From positions 1,115,194 through 1,179,193 of the forward strand of contig JASGHK010000002.1 in NCBI GenBank assembly GCA_049841135.1: a stretch of DNA of 64,000 bases. Reading direction: 5' to 3'. The DNA comes from JACRCT01 sp049841135. Its GTDB lineage: Bacteria > Myxococcota > Myxococcia > Myxococcales > UBA5297. The translations under genes and the position numbers were made by a program. Below the pieces are notes generated by a model, which had not been told where the DNA came from, did no database searches, and saw only the letters and a list, made by a program, of their open reading frames with translations. The stretch's first letter is position 1; each line of letters opens with the position of its first letter. Below are positions 1-9,533 of the stretch, one piece after another.

Positions 1-121
1 GTGACTTGCACCTACAGCATCCGACCTTTCGCCAAGGAAGCTCGCATCCCCTTGGTTTTCCGGGTGAATCCGCTTGCGAGCGCGGACCGTCCCCGCGTAG
101 CATCCGTGCACTCGAGCTCGC

Positions 122-787
122 GTGAATGACACGCTGCCTCGCCCGTCAAACGCCTTGGAGCTACTGAAAACACAGCCCGATGACCTGACACTCGTGCGGC
201 GGTGTCGGCAGGGCGATCAGGCCGCGTTCCGGGCGCTCGTCGAGCGCTACCAGAAGAAGGCGTTTGCCCAGGCGTTGGGCATGTTGAAGGACAAAGACGA
301 GGCGATGGACGTGGCCCAGGAGGCCTTCGTCAAGGTCTACCGGTACCTGGACCACTTCAAAGGGGACTCGAGCTTCTACACCTGGCTGTACCGCATCGTG
401 GCCAACCTCTGCGTCGACCGCATGCGCCGCAAGTCCAGCGCTCAGTCCCCGGACAACGTCGAGTTCGACGAGAAGATGAACCAGGAGGAGCTGGCGACCG
501 CGGGGATCCTTTCGACGAAGCTGGGCACGAATCCCCAGAAGGCGGCGCTGCGCTCGGAGCTAGCGGAGAAGATCGAGAAGGCGCTGGATCAGATTCCCGA
601 GAAGCACCGCGAGATCCTGGTCATGCGCGAGCTGGAAGGGATGAGCTACGAGGACCTCGCGCGGGTGCTGAAGATCCCCAAGGGCACGGTGATGAGCCGG
701 CTCTTCCACGCGAGAGCGAAGATGCAGGCCCTGCTCACGGAGTACCTGGGCAAGGACATGGCGGTCGAGGGGCTGGGCGAGGAGTAG
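122..787 (+). CDS. ECF-type RNA polymerase sigma factor
   Basis: Group IV (ECF) sigma factor of 221 aa that would direct RNA polymerase to a stress- or envelope-response promoter set. Sigma region 2 lies at about residues 33-100 (seen: KDKDEAMDVAQEAFVKVYR, the -10 recognition part). Region 4 lies at about 155-205 (LDQIPEKHREILVMRELEG followed by a helix-turn-helix around IPKGTVMSRLFHAR). The linker is typical in length. The start is GTG with no clear Shine-Dalgarno, so a slightly later start is possible. The next gene, 12 bp downstream, is a zinc-finger anti-sigma factor, the usual partner; a third small exported protein gene overlaps that one. The signal sensed is unknown. Confidence 0.92.
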   Translation: MNDTLPRPSNALELLKTQPDDLTLVRRCRQGDQAAFRALVERYQKKAFAQALGMLKDKDEAMDVAQEAFVKVYRYLDHFKGDSSFYTWLYRIVANLCVDRMRRKSSAQSPDNVEFDEKMNQEELATAGILSTKLGTNPQKAALRSELAEKIEKALDQIPEKHREILVMRELEGMSYEDLARVLKIPKGTVMSRLFHARAKMQALLTEYLGKDMAVEGLGEE

Positions 788-799
788 GAGGCCGAGGTC

Positions 800-1366
800 A
801 TGGAGAGCGCGTGCAAGAGCTTCCAGATGCTCCTCTCGGCCTACGCCGACGGCGAGGTCGACGCCAAGGAGCGCTCGCAGGTGGAGCTGCACCTGTCCGG
901 CTGCTCTGACTGCCGCACCCGCCTGGCGGACCTCAAGGCCATGTCCGAGAGCCTCTCGGCGCACCTGATGGCCCAGGCCGAGCAGGTCGACTTCTCCAAG
1001 TTCGCCGACCAGGTCATGGCCAAGGTCACTCCGGAGCAGCCCGGGCTGCTGGAGCGGCTGCGCATCGCCTGGTCGGAGATCCTCGCGTACCACCGGACGG
1101 CGGTGATCTCGTCCATGGTCACCGCGGCGGTCACGCTGGTCATCGCGGTGCCGCTCGTCTACCGCTACGCCACGGAGCAGGCCGTGACGCCGGAAGTGCT
1201 CGTGCAGGACCTGCAGATCGACGACCCGAACGTCAAGCCGGTGGTGATGCAGCTCGAGAACGGCAAGACGCTCATCATGCTCGTGCGCCAGCCGATGGTG
1301 GATGGAGAAGGCGAACCGAGCGTCCCCGACGTCACACCCGATGCACCCAAGGGAGGCGACCTGTGA
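800..1366 (+). CDS. Zinc-finger anti-sigma factor, membrane anchored
   Basis: Probable cognate anti-sigma factor of the upstream ECF sigma factor, 188 aa. The N-terminal anti-sigma domain carries the ZAS-type metal motif H31-x3-C35-x2-C38 (seen in HLSGCSDC), which in this family binds zinc and holds the sigma factor inactive. A single transmembrane helix follows at about residues 100-121 (AVISSMVTAAVTLVIAVPLV), leaving a C-terminal domain of about 65 aa that would be periplasmic. A good ribosome site (GGAGGCCGAGG) precedes the ATG. It ends in a GTGA overlap with the next gene, so the three genes form one transcription unit. Regulation by proteolysis of the anti-sigma factor is usual for the family but inferred here. 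Confidence 0.85.
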   Translation: MESACKSFQMLLSAYADGEVDAKERSQVELHLSGCSDCRTRLADLKAMSESLSAHLMAQAEQVDFSKFADQVMAKVTPEQPGLLERLRIAWSEILAYHRTAVISSMVTAAVTLVIAVPLVYRYATEQAVTPEVLVQDLQIDDPNVKPVVMQLENGKTLIMLVRQPMVDGEGEPSVPDVTPDAPKGGDL

Positions 1367-1797
1367 TCACGCGCCGCACCACCCTGCTCGCTCTCGCCGT
1401 CGTCTTGGCCCTCCCCGCGCTCGCCCACGCCGAAGACCAGATCGACGTCCAGATCCTGGTGGCCCAGGTCTCCAAGAAGGGCGCCGAGGTGGCCCCCGAG
1501 CTCAAGGGGATGTCCACGGACCTCAAGCGCACTGGGCTGGCGTTCACCAACTACAAGCTGGTCAACAAGCACTCGCTCAAGCTCAAGCTGAACCAGCCTG
1601 GCCAGGTCTCGCTGCCCAACAACGCCGTCGCCAAGCTCACCTTGATCAAGCTCGAGGGCGCCAAGGCCACCGTGAAGGTCGACTCGCCCGCCCTCAAGAT
1701 GGACATGGCGATGACGCCGGGCGGGGAGATCTACATCGGCGCCGGCAAGGCCGACCCCAAGAGCGACGACCAGATCTACCTGGCCGTGAAGCGGTAG
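1363..1797 (+). CDS. Exported small protein of the sigma/anti-sigma operon
   Basis: Hypothetical 144-aa protein with a clear Sec signal peptide (RRTTLLALAVVLALPALAHA, cleavage near residue 22), so the mature form of about 120 aa is periplasmic or secreted. The mature part is Lys-rich and beta-prone with no motif I recognise. The GTG start overlaps the anti-sigma stop codon (GTGA), indicating translational coupling. Position suggests a co-regulated envelope protein or a periplasmic modulator of the sigma pathway; that role is inference from context only. Confidence 0.75.
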   Translation: MITRRTTLLALAVVLALPALAHAEDQIDVQILVAQVSKKGAEVAPELKGMSTDLKRTGLAFTNYKLVNKHSLKLKLNQPGQVSLPNNAVAKLTLIKLEGAKATVKVDSPALKMDMAMTPGGEIYIGAGKADPKSDDQIYLAVKR

Positions 1798-1803
1798 CTG
1801 CTG

Positions 1804-1943
1804 CGGGCGGGACGCCCGCAACCACAGGGTCCTCCACCTTCATCAGATGGAGACAAAGCAGGACCGATTGAGCTGGCGAGCCCTTCTCTCCATTTGATGG
1901 GAGGAGGAGGGCCCTGTCCCTGTGGATGCGGGCGTCCCGCCCG
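1804..1943. repeat. MITE-like element with 26-bp inverted arms
   Basis: The arms 1804-1829 and 1918-1943 are reverse complements over 26 bp with one mismatch. Each arm is itself palindromic (core GGGCGGGACGCCCGC). The interior holds a second, imperfect inverted pair (about 1831-1852 and 1889-1910), so the whole 140 bp could fold into one long hairpin. It carries no ORF. It sits between a + strand gene end and the 3' end of the minus-strand SDR gene, so it may also act as a bidirectional terminator. Confidence 0.8.
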
Positions 1944-1978
1944 CCCGAGTCCCTCGCCAAGGGCGTCCGGCTAGGCGC

Positions 1979-2716
1979 TCAGCTCGTCTTGCGCGAGGCC
2001 AATGTCGCCGTGGCCTGGGCAATGGGCTTGACCACCATCTGGTCGATGTTGACGTGCGCCGGCCGCGAGACCGCCCAGCCGATGCACTCGGCGACGTCCT
2101 CGGCGGTCAGCGGAGTCAGGCCCTCGTAGACCTTCTTGGCCCGAGCCGCGTCGCCGTCGAAGCGCACCAGGCTGAACTCGGTCTCGACCATCCCGGGATC
2201 GATCTCGGTCACGCGGATTGGCCGGCCGACGAGCTCGATGCGCAGCGTCTGGCTGATGGCGCGCACCGCGTGTTTGGTCGCGGTGTAGCCCCCGCCGCCC
2301 GGGTAGACCTCGAGCCCGGCGATGGAGCCGACGTTGACGATGTGGGCCAGCGGCGCCTTGGAGAGCGCCGGGAGCAGCGCGCGCGTGACGCGGAGCAGTC
2401 CCATCACGTTGGTCTCCAGCATCTCGCGCCAGTGCTGCTCGTCGCCCTTCTCGATGGGGTCGAGCCCGCGCGAGAGGCCGGCGTTGTTGACCAGCACCGC
2501 GGCCACCGGGACCTGCGCCGCGAAGGCCTTCACCGACTCCGGATCGGTGACGTCGAGGGCGTAGGCGCGTCCGCCGAGCTCCTTCGCCAGCGCCTGGACC
2601 CGGTCCTTTCGCCGCGCGCCGAGGACGACCTCGAAGCCCTGCTTCGCCAGCTCCTTCGCCGTGGCGGCGCCGATGCCTGCGCTTGCGCCGGTGACGACTG
2701 CGACTTTCCGCTCCAT
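1979..2716 (-). CDS. Short-chain dehydrogenase/reductase (SDR)
   Basis: NAD(P)-dependent oxidoreductase of the classical SDR family, 245 aa, the normal length. Seen: the Rossmann nucleotide motif TGASAGIG near residues 9-16, the LDVTD acidic site, NNAG, and the catalytic Ser (VNVGSIAG) with Tyr-x3-Lys (YTATK). Substrate cannot be told; the YdfG-like subgroup (serine/3-hydroxy acid dehydrogenases) is a fair guess. The ATG at 2716 is chosen because GGAGG lies 8 nt upstream; a GTG five codons earlier would overlap that ribosome site. It follows the metallopeptidase gene by 28 bp on the same strand and is probably co-transcribed. Confidence 0.9.
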   Translation of the reverse strand: MERKVAVVTGASAGIGAATAKELAKQGFEVVLGARRKDRVQALAKELGGRAYALDVTDPESVKAFAAQVPVAAVLVNNAGLSRGLDPIEKGDEQHWREMLETNVMGLLRVTRALLPALSKAPLAHIVNVGSIAGLEVYPGGGGYTATKHAVRAISQTLRIELVGRPIRVTEIDPGMVETEFSLVRFDGDAARAKKVYEGLTPLTAEDVAECIGWAVSRPAHVNIDQMVVKPIAQATATLASRKTS

Positions 2717-2744
2717 GATGCCGACCTCCACTTGGGTTGGATTC

Positions 2745-3909
2745 CTACTCGAGCGCCTTGCGCGCGGCCGCTTCGACCGCGTCCGCCTTGTCCTCCGGCA
2801 CCTGCTCGAGGACCACTGCGACCTTCCCCTGGACCGAAACGCTGGAGACGACCTTCCCGGTCAACTTGGCGCGCGTGTTCGCCGCGGTCCCGCTGCGCCT
2901 GCCGTAGGCGAGAGCGAAGCGCTCGGCCTGCTCCGGCTTCCCGAAGGCGACGACCCAGGCCGCGCACGGCCTGCCGTCGACCTTCACCACCTCCAGCCGG
3001 TCGCCGCGCCAGCCGACGCCCACCCCCTGCTCCAGGAAGCTCGATGTTGGCGCGGCCGACGACCGACTCGAAGACGGGTACCGAAGAGGGGAGCAGCCCG
3101 GCGAGGCCGAAGGAGCCCGAGAGGGGCTTCTCGTCCTTCTGGTAGAGCGCCGGTTCCAGGACCTGTGCGGTGGAGACGGGTAAACGATCGAGGAGCCCGA
3201 CGGCCGTCGGGTCGGCGCTCGTGGCGACGGCCTTCACCAGCAGCTCGCCGGCGACGTAAGGGAAGTGGAGCAGGATCGCGAAGTACGGCGGGACCTCGGC
3301 GTCGGCCTGGAGCTCCCCGAGCTTTCCCCGCGGCGACGCGTTCCGGCGCTTACCCAGCACCCGCGCCGCTACCGCCTCGGCATTGCCCTCGGCCGCGCAC
3401 ATCAGCGCCAACTGGGCGTCCTCGGAACCGGCTCTCGCTTTCGCCGCGCCGTCGAGCCCCGCGCGCTCGTCCTGCAGCGCGTGCGCGAGCTCGTGCGGAA
3501 TGATGAGCGTCTGCAGCCCACGCGGCTGATCCTCGATGAGGTAGAGGGTGTGGTCGGCGGAGTCGTAGAAGCCGCTGGCGTGCGCGGCGAACAGGTCGAG
3601 AGTCTTCTTCCTGAAGTCGACCGCCGGCTCGACCAGGCGGATGAGCTTGAACGCAATGCCTTTGCGCTCGAGCAGATCGCCCGGGTTCTCGCGCTCGATG
3701 GCCGATCGGATCTTCTTGGCCGCGGTCGCCCGGTCGACCACCTTCACCGGGACCTTCGTCGCCTGGGCCCCCATCGCCTCGGCCACCATCGGCAGGGCCC
3801 GCTCGACCATGGCTTCGAGCTCCGCGCGGCTCGCGGGGTCGCGCTCCGACGGCGCGCTCGTCTGGGCCAGGAGCAGCGACAGCGCGATGCCGAGGGGGCT
3901 CGAGCTCAT
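2745..3909 (-). CDS. Putative exported zinc metallopeptidase (HExxH), frame interrupted
   Basis: About 388 aa once one frame shift is bridged. It begins with a signal peptide (SSSPLGIALSLLLAQTSA). The motif PHELAHALQDE at about residue 125 is a gluzincin-type HExxH zinc site, and a downstream AAEGNAEA may supply the third ligand; the exact family is not recognised. The coding frame shifts at 3036-3042 (GAGCTTC on the coding strand): removing one base joins VVGRANIE to FLEQGVGVGW, and the rest reads to the TAG at 2745. There are no other stops, so this is more likely a sequence indel than a decayed gene. It is divergent from the barrel-protein gene at 3987 and lies 28 bp upstream of the SDR gene. 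Confidence 0.7.
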
Positions 3910-3986
3910 GAGGTGATGATTGTACCGACCCTCCGGTCGGCCGGTCGCCAAATTGCCTTCCGATCGCCCGGGCTTATCCTCGACGC

Positions 3987-5255
3987 ATGCCGGCCGTACG
4001 GACGAGCACTCTCTTGGCAGCCTTGGTGACCTGCTGGGAAGCCTCCGCGCTGGCGGCGAGCGGAGTCAGCGGCGTCGTCTCGCTGGAGGCGGGACCCGAG
4101 TACTTCGGCGGCGAGTACTACGCCGCGCTCGTGCCCGCCTTCACCCTGGAGTCCGAGCCCGTCTCCCTCGAGCTCGACGTCCCCTTCCGCCTACGACTCG
4201 ACTCCAACCTCTCCCGCGAGCGCGGCGTCTACCGCACCGAGGACTGGGACGGCCTGTCCGACGCAGGGCGCGTGCTTCGCAGCCTCGACGTCCGGCTCGG
4301 CAACCGGACCTTCGTCGGCCACCTGGGAGTCCTGGCGCACGAGACCGTGGGGCACGGGACCATCGTCTCCGACTACGGCAACTCGCTGCTGCCCGACGCC
4401 CAGCCCATCGGCCTGGCGGCCCGGCTGGCGGCGGGCCCGGTCGTCGCCCAGGTCGTCGGCGGCAACATTCTCGGCCTGGACGTGACCGCCGCCTCTCTCG
4501 GAATCGAGCCGCTCTCGCTGTGGGGCACGCCCAACGACCGGATGCACTTCGCGCTCAACGCCGCCGTCGACTGGGCGCCGCAGGCGCGCACCTCCCAGTA
4601 CGCCTCCGTCTTCGGCGCCTCCCTCGACGGGACCGTCCTGCGGCGCAAAGAGGCCAAGCTCGCCCCGTACATCGACTTCAACACCACCGCGCGCGGCGGA
4701 CACGGGCTGCACGTCGGCCTGCTGGCGGACTTCCAGTTCTCGCTCCTCAAGCTGTCGCTGCGCGGCGAGTACCGCCACACCCGCGGCCCGTACCAGCCCG
4801 AGTACTTCGACCTCGCCTATTCGCTGGAGCGGATCACCTCGCTCATCGAGCCCGAGTCGCTCGCCGCCGGCGCCAGCCTGTCGAAGGCCGACGTCCCGTT
4901 TCGAACCGACGACACTTGGCGCGCCGAGCTGCGGCTGCGGGCCGGCCCGGTCTCCTTCGCCGCTGACGTCCGCTCGCGCGGGCGCGATCCCTTCACCCGC
5001 GCGATCATCCACGACGCCTCGGGTGTCCTGGAGGTCGAGAAGGGCCCGGTCTCGGTCTCCGCCTTCGTGGCCGCGCGGCAGTTCGACTGGGGCCACAACC
5101 CGGGGCGCGTGCTGGCGCTCGGGGAGATTCGCTACCGCATCCTGCCGAACCTGCACGTCTGGACCGTCGGCGGCCGCTCCTACCGGCTCGAGGGCACTGG
5201 CGCGACCGAGCTGTGGCAGCTGGGCGGCGGCATCGGCGGCGCGCTGGGGTTCTAG
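3987..5255 (+). CDS. Predicted outer-membrane beta-barrel protein
   Basis: 422-aa exported protein: signal peptide at residues 1-23, then alternating amphipathic strands rich in aromatic and charged residues (for example FRLRLDSNLSRERGVY) and a terminal Phe (GGALGF), as expected for a barrel assembled by BAM. No named family is recognised; a conserved-looking LAHETVGHGTIVSDYG lies near residue 115. It reads as a single intact frame. Its stop codon overlaps the stop of the convergent downstream gene in the palindrome CTAG (5252-5255). Function unknown; a porin-like or lipid-modifying outer-membrane role is possible. Confidence 0.6.
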   Translation: MPAVRTSTLLAALVTCWEASALAASGVSGVVSLEAGPEYFGGEYYAALVPAFTLESEPVSLELDVPFRLRLDSNLSRERGVYRTEDWDGLSDAGRVLRSLDVRLGNRTFVGHLGVLAHETVGHGTIVSDYGNSLLPDAQPIGLAARLAAGPVVAQVVGGNILGLDVTAASLGIEPLSLWGTPNDRMHFALNAAVDWAPQARTSQYASVFGASLDGTVLRRKEAKLAPYIDFNTTARGGHGLHVGLLADFQFSLLKLSLRGEYRHTRGPYQPEYFDLAYSLERITSLIEPESLAAGASLSKADVPFRTDDTWRAELRLRAGPVSFAADVRSRGRDPFTRAIIHDASGVLEVEKGPVSVSAFVAARQFDWGHNPGRVLALGEIRYRILPNLHVWTVGGRSYRLEGTGATELWQLGGGIGGALGF

Positions 5256-5626
5256 TCCCAGTACTGCGTGATGTCCTCGAGAGTGGCGCGTGAGACGCCG
5301 TAGCGCCGGGCGATCTCCTCGGCCCAGGCCTTGCCTCGCCGGCGCACCACCACCCCCGCCGTCTTCGCCGAGAGGAAGCCGCCCGCCACGAACGGGAGGC
5401 CGAAGGTCGCGGCGAGCTTCCACCTCGTGGCCAGTTCGAACTCCCCAGACGCGATTCCCGACACGACGACCGTCACGCCGAGCCCGACGATCGCGCTGGC
5501 GACGAGCCCCGGCAGCACGATGAAGGCGCGGGTCGAAGCCGCCTTCTTCGCGAGCGCAGAGGCCGCGGCCACTTCGTCGCCCATCGAGACTCGCTCGGTG
5601 GCCCCGTCGCGCTCGTTCCAGCCCAT
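5252..5626 (-). CDS. Small membrane protein with two transmembrane helices
   Basis: 124-aa hypothetical inner-membrane protein. Two hydrophobic segments are seen (FIVLPGLVASAIVGLGVTVV near residue 35 and ATFGLPFVAGGFLSAKTAGV near residue 75) around a short soluble loop. The C-terminal 35 aa (AEEIARRYGVSRATLEDI) look like a small helical, perhaps helix-turn-helix-like, tail. The ATG at 5626 is preferred because AAAGGA precedes it; the frame stays open upstream but without a ribosome site. It converges on the barrel gene with overlapping stops. No family recognised. Confidence 0.6.
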   Translation of the reverse strand: MGWNERDGATERVSMGDEVAAASALAKKAASTRAFIVLPGLVASAIVGLGVTVVVSGIASGEFELATRWKLAATFGLPFVAGGFLSAKTAGVVVRRRGKAWAEEIARRYGVSRATLEDITQYWD

Positions 5627-5790
5627 GGCCGTCCTTTCGCGCCGGATGGTAGCAGGTAGCACTGCGCACCCAGAGGGCAGCGCGACGGAGTTCGGGCGCG
5701 CCAGAACCACTCCCCCGCTCCGCTGTCGAAGCCGACGTGACCCCACGACAGCGCTCGCGCGAACCCGCGTGAGGCGGAAGGAGCGTCCCC

Positions 5791-6303
5791 ATGGCCGGCG
5801 GAATGGACCTCGGCACTCACAAGGGCGGCAAGAAGTCGCTCGACACGCCCATCAACCTCGTCCCCTTCATCGACCTGATGGCGGTGACCATCAGCTTCCT
5901 GATCATGACCGCGGTCTGGAACCAGGTCGCCAAGCTCCCGGTCACGCAGGAGGGCGGGGCGCCGAAGGAGGGCGAGCCGCCCAAGGCCCAGGTCTCCATC
6001 GTGCTCACCGTGACCGAGCGCGGCTACAGCCTCTCCGTTGGCGGCGCCTCGAAGGACCTCGGCCGGGTGCTGTGCACCTCCGGGAAGGTGGACCGCATCG
6101 GGCCCAGCTGCGAGAGCGGCTCGCTGGTCGCCGAGCTGCGCAAGCTCAAGGCCGACGTGCCGGACCAGCGCGCCATCACCGTCCAGGTCGAGGACGGCGT
6201 GCGCATGGCCGACCTCGTCCGCGTCCTCGACGCCTGCAACCACAAGGACTCCACCGGCCAGGCGGAGCTCTTCCCGGAGGTCTCGGTGGGCGGCGTGGGC
6301 TGA
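5791..6303 (+). CDS. ExbD/TolR-family protein (orphan)
   Basis: 170-aa protein of the ExbD/TolR family: a short cytoplasmic N-terminus, then NLVPFIDLMAVTISFLIMTA (residues 28-47), whose single transmembrane helix carries the conserved Asp that conducts protons in TonB/Tol motors. A periplasmic domain with a PEEVxxxV-like helix follows (RAITVQVEDGVRMADLVRVL). GGAAGGAG precedes the ATG. No ExbB/TolQ or TonB gene is adjacent, and the periplasmic domain contains three Cys (CTSGK, GPSC, DACN), unusual for ExbD. It may belong to a myxobacterial envelope motor encoded elsewhere; that is inference. Confidence 0.85.
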   Translation: MAGGMDLGTHKGGKKSLDTPINLVPFIDLMAVTISFLIMTAVWNQVAKLPVTQEGGAPKEGEPPKAQVSIVLTVTERGYSLSVGGASKDLGRVLCTSGKVDRIGPSCESGSLVAELRKLKADVPDQRAITVQVEDGVRMADLVRVLDACNHKDSTGQAELFPEVSVGGVG

Positions 6304-6436
6304 AGCTCCCTCCTCTGGACTCGAGTCGGCTCGCCCCGACCGTTCCCATTCGGGGCAGCCTCGGGGAACAGGCCGGTTGACGGGGCATGTGTGCCACAGC
6401 ATCGTGGCGCGACAAAAGCCTCTCGAGGAGCCCCGC

Positions 6437-9400
6437 ATGATCCGCCGACTCTCCGCGCTCGCCCTGGTCCTGCTCGCCACGACCGGCTGCCCCAACACGC
6501 CGGTCACCCCGACCGCCGACACCGGCAGCACGACCGGTCAGGAAGACACGGTGGCGGCCTGCAAGAACGGCCTGGACGACGACGGCGACGGCTACACCGA
6601 CTGCTCCGACCAGGACTGCTGGATCTTCGCGGTCTGCGTCGGCTTCGACGGCGGCCAGCTGCCCAACGACGGCGGCGGCGCCTCGACCGACACCGGCAAC
6701 GTCGTCGTCGGCGCCGACGGTGGCGAGACCTCGGCGGACGGCAGCCTCGTCACGCCCGACGATGGCGGCACCATCGTCGTCCCCACCGACGGTGGAACCG
6801 TCGTCGTCCCCGCGGACGGCGGCATCATCGTCTCGCCCGTTGACGGCGGCACGGTGGTCGTCCCCGGCGACGGCGGCACCGTCCTTCCCCCGGCCGACGG
6901 CGGGATCTCCACGCCCGACACCGGCGTCTGCGTCCCCTCCTGCAGCAACAAGACCTGCGGCTCCAACGGCTGCGGCGGCACCTGCGGCGGCTGCAACGCC
7001 GGCTTCTACTGCGACGAGACCGCCGGCAGCTGCAAGCAGGTGTGCGCCGCCGGCGCGCTGCGCTGCTCGGCCGACGGGACCTCGCTCGAGACCTGCCTCG
7101 CCGACGGCAGCGGCTGGAAGCTTCAGACCTGCCCGGTCACCAACCAGTGCACGGGCTCGGCGTGCGTGGCACCGGCCTGCACGCCAGGCACCAACCGCCA
7201 CTGCAAGGCCGGGAGCACCACCGTCCTGCAGTTCTGCGCCGACGACGGCACCCTGGTCGAGCGCGACTGCCGGACCTTCGACCAGTACGCCTCGCCGACC
7301 GCGTTCTGCCAGGAGTCCGGAGGCACCGCCGACTGCAACGATCCCTGCGCGGCCGCCGCGCGCGAAGGCTCCTCCGAAGGCTGTGAGTTCTGGGCGGCGG
7401 TCACCAGCAACGTGCAGCTCAAGAAGGCTCAGTTCAAGGCCGGCGCCGACGACGGGACCCAGCCCGACCTGCCCAGCGAGTTCGCCATCGTCATCTCCAA
7501 CCGCAACCTCTCGGCGGTGGACGTGAAGGTCACGCGAAAGAAAAACGGCCTCGAGGAGACCTCCCCGTCGGATTCCGCGGCGGCGGGCGACGTCATCTCC
7601 GTCCCGGCCAACGGCATCAGGACCATCAAGCTCCCGTGGCAGTCGGTGGCCGGCACCGGCCAGGCGCCCTACGCCTACCACGTCACCTCCACCCTCCCGG
7701 TCAGCGCCTACCAGTTCAACCCGCTCGACGCCTACACCGACGGCGCGCCGGTGTACGACACCTTCGGCGAGTGCACCAACTGCAGCTACACCGCGGACGG
7801 CTCGCTGCTCATCCCCGCGCACGGCCTCGGCTCGCACTACCTCGTCTTGGGCCAGGAGCACATCACCATCGCCGGGAAGCTCCGCGAGCACCTACGCCTG
7901 CGAGACCGACGCCGACTGCCCCGGTCTGGGCAACAGCTGCAACAGCGGCCTCTTCGGCAAGCAGTGTGTGGTTGCGCCGACCTACGACGTGCCGGCGTTC
8001 TTCTCCGTCGTCGCGCCGCAGGACAACACCCGGGTGACCATCAAGTTCTCGGCGGCCACCCTCGCCTCGGCCAACGGGACCTTCGTCGGCGCCCAGGTCA
8101 AGAACTCGACGGCCACCTACCTGCTCAACCGCCACGACGTGCTGCAGTTCTGGTCGGGCCCCGACGGCGCCACGCCGGCGGAGTGCTACACCTTCCCCTC
8201 CGGATCCAGCTGGTCCAAGGTCTGCCGCTACAACTCCGACCCCACCGGCACCCTGGTGACCGCCGTCGACGCCAACGACCCGAACCAGGAGCGGCCGGTG
8301 GCGGTCTTCTCTGGCGCCGACTGCTCGTTCAAGCCGTACGACAAGTTCGCCTGCGACCACCTGGAAGAGATGATGCTGCCCGTCTCCTCCTGGGGCAGCT
8401 TCTACGCCGGCGTGAAGTCGGTGCCCTACAAGCAGCAGAGCGGCGCCCCGGTCGCGAGCCCGTCGCCCGACTACTACCGGGTCGTCGCCAGCTGCACCAA
8501 GGCCGAGTGCCCGCTGGGGACGACGGTCACCATCACCCCGGCACCGTCCAAGTACACCTTCCCGTCCTATCCGGTCGCCATCGTTTGCAGCAGCGGCGTC
8601 TGCATCCTGCCCCCCATCGACGCGGCGAGCAGCACCCCGACCGCCGCCTGGGTCGAGTTCACACAGGCGCAGGGCTTCACGGTGTCCGCGAACCACAAGG
8701 TCATGCTCTCGCAGTACTTCACCGGCGAGGGCGCCAACACCGGCGCCATCGAGGGAGACCCGTCGCTGGTGCTGGTGCCGCCGGTCGAGCAGTGGCGCAA
8801 GAGTTACAACCTGCTCGCCTCGCCGACCTTCGTGCACAACTACCTGTCGCTGGTGACGCGATCGGCGGCTCCGCAGATCCAGATCGACGGCAAGGCCATC
8901 GCCACCTTCAGCCCGACGCAGGAGACCATCGGCGGCTCCTCGCCGTACTACGTCTTCAAGGTGCCGGTCACCGGAGGCTCGCACCTGGTCACGGCACAGG
9001 CCGACCTGGGCGCCACCGTCTACGGCTACGACAGCTACGTCAGCTACGGCTACACCGGCGGCCTCTCGTTCGCGAGCGGCGCCGCCTTCCACGAGTCCAA
9101 GTGCTCCGACCAGGTCGACAACGACCACGACAGCAGCACCGACTGCGCCGACTCCGACTGCGATGGCCAGGCCTGCGGCTCGGGCTGCCTGTGCCAGTCG
9201 GGCACCAAGACGGAGGCCGCCTGCGATGACCAGGTCGACAACGACGGCAACGCCAAGGTCGACTGCGCCGACGGGAGCTGCCAGGGCGCCTCCTGTGGCA
9301 TCGGCTGCGCGTGCAACGCGCTCGCTCGGAGCGAGACGCTCTGCGCCGACGGCGCGGACAACGACGGAGACGGCAAGAAGGACTGCGGCGACTCCGACTG

Positions 9401-9467
9401 CGCGGGCAAGACCTGCACCAAGGCCAACGGTCTCGCCGGGGTCTGCGTGAACGGGACCTGCGGCTAA
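6437..9467 (+). CDS. Large Cys/Asp-rich lipoprotein with IgGFc-binding-like domain, frame interrupted
   Basis: About 1009 aa after bridging one frame shift. A lipoprotein signal (ALVLLATTGC) is followed by a Cys/Asp module (DDDGDGYTDCSDQDCWIF), a stalk of DGG-type repeats (residues 70-155), an EGF-like Cys cluster (CSNKTCGSNGCGGTCGGC), and from about residue 317 a region opening with GCEFWAAVTSN that resembles the IgGFc-binding N-terminal domain common in Myxococcota surface proteins. The end (from about 889) has three C-DN-D-DG-x-DC repeats, likely calcium binding. The frame shifts at 7876-7882 (GAAGCTC); dropping one base restores STYACETDADCPG. GAGGAG precedes the ATG. Likely a surface adhesin-type protein; ligand unknown. 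Confidence 0.75.
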
Positions 9468-9533
9468 TAGGGAGGCGAACCCGGGTGACCTCCTCGGGCG
9501 GCTGCTATCCTTGCCGCCCCTCCCGGAGGATTC

